A stretch of 64,000 bases of DNA from Rhodospirillales bacterium (GTDB taxonomy: Bacteria; Pseudomonadota; Alphaproteobacteria; Rhodospirillales; GLO-3). The DNA lies in assembly GCA_003354135.1 (NCBI GenBank), contig PIVK01000013.1, forward strand, positions 1 to 64,000. The letters are read 5' to 3'. The translations under genes and the position numbers were made by a program. How positions within the stretch are numbered: the stretch's first letter is position 1; each line of letters starts with the position of its first letter. Below are positions 60,000 to 64,000 of the stretch, one piece after another. The notes beneath the pieces are model-generated. The model saw only the letters and a list, made by a program, of their open reading frames with translations, did no database searches and was not told the origin of the DNA.

Positions 60000-61217
60000 T
60001 TAGACCTTCACCATGTCGCCTTCCGCGGGGGCGACACATTTGGTGGTTGAACCCAGGTCCTGGAGCTTGGCCCGTGTCTGATCCAGCTTGAGATCGATGT
60101 CTTCGTCCGATTGATCAGGGTCGTGGTGGAAGAGGTAGAGCATCTTGACTTCCGCCTCATGTGCCAGTTCGGCAACCCGGCTGATGCAGGAGTGGCCCCA
60201 GTTCACTTTCTTCAGATATTCCTCGTCGGTGTAGGTGGTGTCCGTGATCAACATATCGGAGCCGCGCACGAAATCAGCCAGCTGTTCCTCGTAGTGCGGA
60301 TTGTAATAGGGGTCGTCCTTGAGGTAGAGCTCGTTGTCGGTGACGTAACAGACCGACCGTCCCTTGTAGTCAACGCGGTAGCCCAAACAATTGCCAGGGT
60401 GGCTGAGGAGCTTTGAGGTCACCGTCGCGTTCTCGAAGACGGTCGTCTCCTCGCCCAGGTCGACGAAATGGATGCGGGACGAGAAGTCCTTGATGGTGAT
60501 GGGAAAATAGACTCCGTCCATCTGGGCCGAGATCATCTCGCGTGTCATTATATCGCCTTGGTGGGCGCCGTGAATGGCGAACTCGCCGCCCGGGATGTAG
60601 AGCGGCGCGAAAAACGGTAGGGCGTTGATGTGGTCCCAGTGGGGATGCGAGATGAAAATCTTGGCCGTTAGTGGAGTCCGCTCTTGGGCCAGCAGGCTGT
60701 CCGACAAGGTTTTGATGCCGGAACCGGCATCGAAGATGAAGAACTGATCACGGCCCAACTCGACAGTGACGCAAGACGTGTTGCCGCCATAGCGCAAGGC
60801 GTTGTCCCCTGGCACCGGAAGTGTCCCGCGCACGCCCCAGAACTTAACCTTGATGTAGTCTTCCATCACCCGCTTGATGGCAGCGAGGAAGTCCTCGGCC
60901 TTGAACGGCTTGGTAATGTAGCCGTCGGCGCCCAGCTGGAAGGCCCGCGTGCGGTCAGACTCGTAGGGTTTCGACGAGACAACGATGATGTGCATGCCTG
61001 CCAGTTCGGGGTGCTGGCGCAACTGGCGGCAGAGTTCGAAACCGTCCAGCTTAGGCATGATGAGATCAATCAGTGCACAGTCCGGTTTCTCGGCCACCGC
61101 GGCCTCGACGGCACCGGAGCTTTCGACGCGGCCGACGACCGTATGGCCATCGTTCTGCAAGATATTTGTGACCAACTTGACGATGAAGAGGTCATCGTCT
61201 ACCACAAAAAACTTCAA
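60000..61217 (-). CDS. Receiver domain fused to metallo-beta-lactamase-fold hydrolase
   Basis: 405 residues. The receiver (about 1-122) has the acidic pair VVDDD, the phosphoacceptor Asp in ALIDLIMPKLDGF, and Lys in YITKPFK. A metallo-beta-lactamase domain (about 125-400) follows: KFWGVRGTLPVPG, zinc motif HPHWDH, later His in LLSHPGN and Asp in LITDTTY. This MBL subtype resembles cyclic-nucleotide phosphodiesterase/RNase Z-like hydrolases. Phosphorylation would control the hydrolase; the substrate is unknown. Confidence 0.88.
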   Translation of the reverse strand: MKFFVVDDDLFIVKLVTNILQNDGHTVVGRVESSGAVEAAVAEKPDCALIDLIMPKLDGFELCRQLRQHPELAGMHIIVVSSKPYESDRTRAFQLGADGYITKPFKAEDFLAAIKRVMEDYIKVKFWGVRGTLPVPGDNALRYGGNTSCVTVELGRDQFFIFDAGSGIKTLSDSLLAQERTPLTAKIFISHPHWDHINALPFFAPLYIPGGEFAIHGAHQGDIMTREMISAQMDGVYFPITIKDFSSRIHFVDLGEETTVFENATVTSKLLSHPGNCLGYRVDYKGRSVCYVTDNELYLKDDPYYNPHYEEQLADFVRGSDMLITDTTYTDEEYLKKVNWGHSCISRVAELAHEAEVKMLYLFHHDPDQSDEDIDLKLDQTRAKLQDLGSTTKCVAPAEGDMVKV

Positions 61218-61306
61218 ATCCTACCCCCCCCGCAATCGAACCGTTCTATTCTCCGTTACCTAGGATGCCCCAGTTCTGGGGTCAACTACAAGCAGGACCA
61301 AGGAAC

Positions 61307-61350
61307 AAAAAAAGAGGGGCGGACCCAGGATGTTTCCTGGAAGCCGCCCC
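61307..61350 (-). terminator. Intrinsic terminator after nrdJ
   Basis: On the minus strand: outer stem ggggcgg / ccgcccc with an inner ccagga / tcctgg stem, followed by a run of seven T. It lies 29 bp after the nrdJ stop. Confidence 0.85.
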
Positions 61351-61378
61351 GAGTTTCCCCAGGAAGGGGATTCTCCAC

Positions 61379-64000
61379 TTACGAACAGCCGCTGGTCGCT
61401 CCGCAGGTCACGCACTTCAGGCAGGTGCCGTTACGCACCAGCGTGAAGTTGCCGCAATCGCTGCAGGGATCCCCCTCGTAGCCTTTCATCTTGGCCTCGC
61501 GGACCTGCTCAAGCAGGCTGTCCGTGGTGTCCATGACGCTGTGATCTACCGTCACCTTCTCTTGTGCTTCGCTTCCGGTCAGGGCCTGCAGCCCGCCGCC
61601 GCCGGCTGCCGCCGGCGTGGTGGTGCCGTCGTTCAGAGACTTCCCCCCGCTGTTGCTGTCTGCTCCATTGCCACCCTTGATGAGCAGGAATTTCTTGGAC
61701 CGCACGTAGCCGGAACTGGCGATGTGCTGCACGGCCTGCTTCAGGACCTCCACGTTGTTGTTGTCGGCGTCCCGGTCGTTTCCCTTGCTGACCGCACGTC
61801 CCAGGTCGTCGGGCAGCAGGTCTGCCGGTTCCACGTGTGCCAGATCGTTGCGGCCAAGATACGACACCGCCAACTCGCGGAAGATGTAGTCCAGAATCGA
61901 CGTTGCCATCTTGATCGAATCGTTGCCCTCGACCATGCCCGCAGGCTCGAAGCGGGTGAAGGTGAAGGATTCGACGAACTCTTCCAACGGTACCCCGTAC
62001 TGAAGCGCGATGGAGACCGCGATGGCGAAGTTGTTCATCAGCGAGCGGAAGGCGGCTCCTTCCTTGTGCATATCGATGAAGATCTCGCCGATCTTCCCAT
62101 CCTCGTATTCGCCGGTCCTGAGATAGACCTTGTGTCCGCCGACCACCGCTTTCTGGGTGTAGCCTTTGCGACGGCCGGGGAGGGGATGGCGCTGCTTGGT
62201 GACGTACCGCTCGACGATGCGCTCGGCAAAGATTCCCGCCTGTGCCGCCGCCGGGGCTTCCATGATCTCGCTGACGAAATCCTCGTCCGCTTCTTCGAGG
62301 ACTGCGGCCTGTAGCGGCTGGCTCAGCTTGGAGCCGTCGCGATACAGCGCATTGGCCTTGATGCCCAGTTTCCACGACAGGAGGTAGGATTCCTTGCAAT
62401 CTTCGACCGAGGCGTCGTTCGGCATGTTGATGGTCTTCGAGATGGCCCCCGTGATGAAAGGCTGGGCCGCTGCCATCATGCGGATATGGCTCTCGGTCGA
62501 CAGATGCCGTTTGCCTGTGCGCCCGCAGGGATTGGCGCAGTCGAAGACTGGCAGGTGCACGTCCTTCAGGTGCGGCGCCCCTTCCAAAGTCATGGCGCCG
62601 CAGACGTAGATGTTGGCGGCTTCGATCTCGGCCTTGGTGAACCCCAGTGCGGACAACATGTCGAAGCCGACGTCTTCCAGATCTTCGTGATTGAAGCCGA
62701 GGGTGCCGGTACAGAAGGCCTCGCCTAGGGTCCACTTGTTGAAGACGAACTTGATGTCGTAGGCGTCGCCGAGCGCACCTTCGACGGCGCTTAAGCTTTC
62801 GTCGGTCAAGCCCTTGGCTTTCAGGGTCTCGTGGTTGATGCCCGGTGCCTCTTTGAGAGTCCCATGGCCGATGGCGTAATGGGTAATCTCGTCCACCTGG
62901 GAGTCGTTGTAGCCCAGCCGTCGTAGCGCCAGGGGCACCATGCGGTTAATGATCTTGAAGTAACCGCCACCGGCCAGCTTCTTGAACTTGACCAGGGCGA
63001 AGTCGGGCTCGATGCCGGTGGTGTCGCAGTCCATGACCAGCCCGATGGTTCCCGTCGGTGCCAGGACCGAGACCTGGGCGTTGCGGAATCCATGCGCCTC
63101 ACCGGCCTCAAGCGCCCGGTCCCAGGCCAGTGACGCGGTGGCCGCCAGCTCCCTGTCGGGGCATGCGGTGCTATCCAGCGGGACCGGCAAAATCGAAAGA
63201 TCTTCGTAGGAGTCGCTTTCCCCATGGGCGGCTCGGCGGTGGTTGCGGACTACCTTGAGCATGGCGTCGCGATTCTTGTCGAAATGCGAAAAGGCGCCCA
63301 ACTCTTCGGCCATCTCCGCCGACGTGGCGTACGAGACGGCGGTCATCAGCGACGAAATGGCGGCGCAGATGGCGCGACCGGACTCTGAGTCATAGGGCGT
63401 CGCGCCGGCCATCAGGTAGCCGCCGATATTGGCGAAACCGAGCCCCAAGGTCCGGTACTGGTAGCTGAGCTCGGCGATCTTGGGCGCCGGGAATTGGGCC
63501 ATCAGCACTGAAATCTCCAGCGTGATGGTCCACAGCCGCGTGGCATGTTCGAAGGCGTTTACGTCGAAGGTCCCGTCGTCGTCGTCCTTCTGGAAAGCCG
63601 TCAGGTTCAAAGACGCCAGGTTGCAGGCCGTGTCGTCGAGGAACATATATTCCGAGCAGGGGTTGGAGGCGTTGATCCGTCCCGACTCGGGGCAGGTGTG
63701 CCATTCATTGATGGTGCTGTCGAACTGCATACCGGGGTCGGCGCAGGCCCAGGCGGCGTAGCCGATCTGGTCCCATAGATCTCGGGCCCGGATCTTCTTG
63801 GCCACCTGGCCGGTGGTTCGGTGGACCAGTTCCCACTCTCCGTTTTGCTGCACGCGCTCAAGGAAAGCGTTGGAGACGCGGACGGTGTTGTTGGAATTTT
63901 GGCCCGAGACCGTGTTATAGGCCTCCGAATCCCAGTCGGTGTTGTAGACCGGGATATCGATCTCCGTATAGCCCTGGCGCGCGAAGTGGATGGAGCGCTG
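61379..64000 (-). CDS. nrdJ: Adenosylcobalamin-dependent (class II) ribonucleotide reductase, partial
   Basis: 873 residues are visible; the N-terminal part continues beyond the right edge (relatives are about 1200 residues). It reduces ribonucleotides with a B12-generated radical. The active-site NPCSE motif (radical Cys and Glu) is present, as is [19 protein letters not shown]. The C-terminal tail has a zinc-ribbon-like CSDCG...CLKCVTCG and a terminal Cys pair for re-reduction. The open frame without a start near 63853 runs to the window end. It is followed by a good terminator. Confidence 0.93.
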   Translation of the reverse strand, partial: QRSIHFARQGYTEIDIPVYNTDWDSEAYNTVSGQNSNNTVRVSNAFLERVQQNGEWELVHRTTGQVAKKIRARDLWDQIGYAAWACADPGMQFDSTINEWHTCPESGRINASNPCSEYMFLDDTACNLASLNLTAFQKDDDDGTFDVNAFEHATRLWTITLEISVLMAQFPAPKIAELSYQYRTLGLGFANIGGYLMAGATPYDSESGRAICAAISSLMTAVSYATSAEMAEELGAFSHFDKNRDAMLKVVRNHRRAAHGESDSYEDLSILPVPLDSTACPDRELAATASLAWDRALEAGEAHGFRNAQVSVLAPTGTIGLVMDCDTTGIEPDFALVKFKKLAGGGYFKIINRMVPLALRRLGYNDSQVDEITHYAIGHGTLKEAPGINHETLKAKGLTDESLSAVEGALGDAYDIKFVFNKWTLGEAFCTGTLGFNHEDLEDVGFDMLSALGFTKAEIEAANIYVCGAMTLEGAPHLKDVHLPVFDCANPCGRTGKRHLSTESHIRMMAAAQPFITGAISKTINMPNDASVEDCKESYLLSWKLGIKANALYRDGSKLSQPLQAAVLEEADEDFVSEIMEAPAAAQAGIFAERIVERYVTKQRHPLPGRRKGYTQKAVVGGHKVYLRTGEYEDGKIGEIFIDMHKEGAAFRSLMNNFAIAVSIALQYGVPLEEFVESFTFTRFEPAGMVEGNDSIKMATSILDYIFRELAVSYLGRNDLAHVEPADLLPDDLGRAVSKGNDRDADNNNVEVLKQAVQHIASSGYVRSKKFLLIKGGNGADSNSGGKSLNDGTTTPAAAGGGGLQALTGSEAQEKVTVDHSVMDTTDSLLEQVREAKMKGYEGDPCSDCGNFTLVRNGTCLKCVTCGATSGCS

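Overview
The window is high-GC DNA from a free-living alphaproteobacterium, most likely in or near the Rhodospirillales. The main reason is gene order. The run erpA | dgt-argS-SPOR-nagZ-M50-scpA-scpB-tatABC ... serS-surE-pcm-LysM/M23 is a classic alphaproteobacterial housekeeping block. It is supported by yajC-secD-secF-Mth938, gyrA-coaD, clpS-clpA, an alphaproteobacterial-type UvrA and an adenosylcobalamin-dependent ribonucleotide reductase. No phage, plasmid backbone, rRNA or CRISPR array is visible.

Layout. 0.2-1.6 kb: two tandem paralogous secreted proteins with HExxH motifs. 1.6-17.6 kb: the housekeeping block (Fe-S delivery, dNTP hydrolysis, aminoacyl-tRNA synthetases, cell-wall recycling, condensin partners ScpAB, Tat export, protein repair, cell-wall hydrolase control), interrupted by an AT-rich MFS transporter gene lying between imperfect direct repeats. 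17.9-23.8 kb: cheR, gyrA, coaD, tRNA-Lys(UUU), and a receiver-cyclase gene preceded by a broken receiver. 24-28.9 kb: one 1628-residue hybrid histidine kinase. 29-33.7 kb: a giant Pro/Glu-rich ankyrin protein and Fe-superoxide dismutase. 33.8-38.9 kb: Sec accessory operon, a TPR protein and a DUF815 ATPase. 39-40.1 kb: a HepT/MntA toxin-antitoxin pair between transposase relics. 40.3-45.8 kb: lipoprotein, rhodanese, uvrA, a membrane protein and ssb. 45.8-47.4 kb: transposase debris, a possible small RNA and a small secreted protein. 47.4-53 kb: a four-gene polyphosphate operon (CYTH-CHAD, ParA-like ATPase, PPK2, PPK1). 53-59 kb: a GH114-like secreted protein, an FAD oxidoreductase, clpS-clpA and a Cys-rich secreted protein. 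59.5-64 kb: RidA, a receiver-metallo-beta-lactamase fusion and the truncated nrdJ.

Two themes stand out. First, a family of short palindrome-ended elements (at least five copies between 23.8 and 59.4 kb) has CTAG/TTAG ends and shares its left half with the end of an IS5-type transposase relic. Several copies sit exactly on gene boundaries and supply or overlap stop codons or a new N-terminus. Second, the polyphosphate operon carries an orphan ParA-type ATPase next to a polyphosphate-binding CHAD protein. This makes it a candidate system for positioning or partitioning polyphosphate granules.

All functional calls rest on motifs and family knowledge read by eye; no database search was run.
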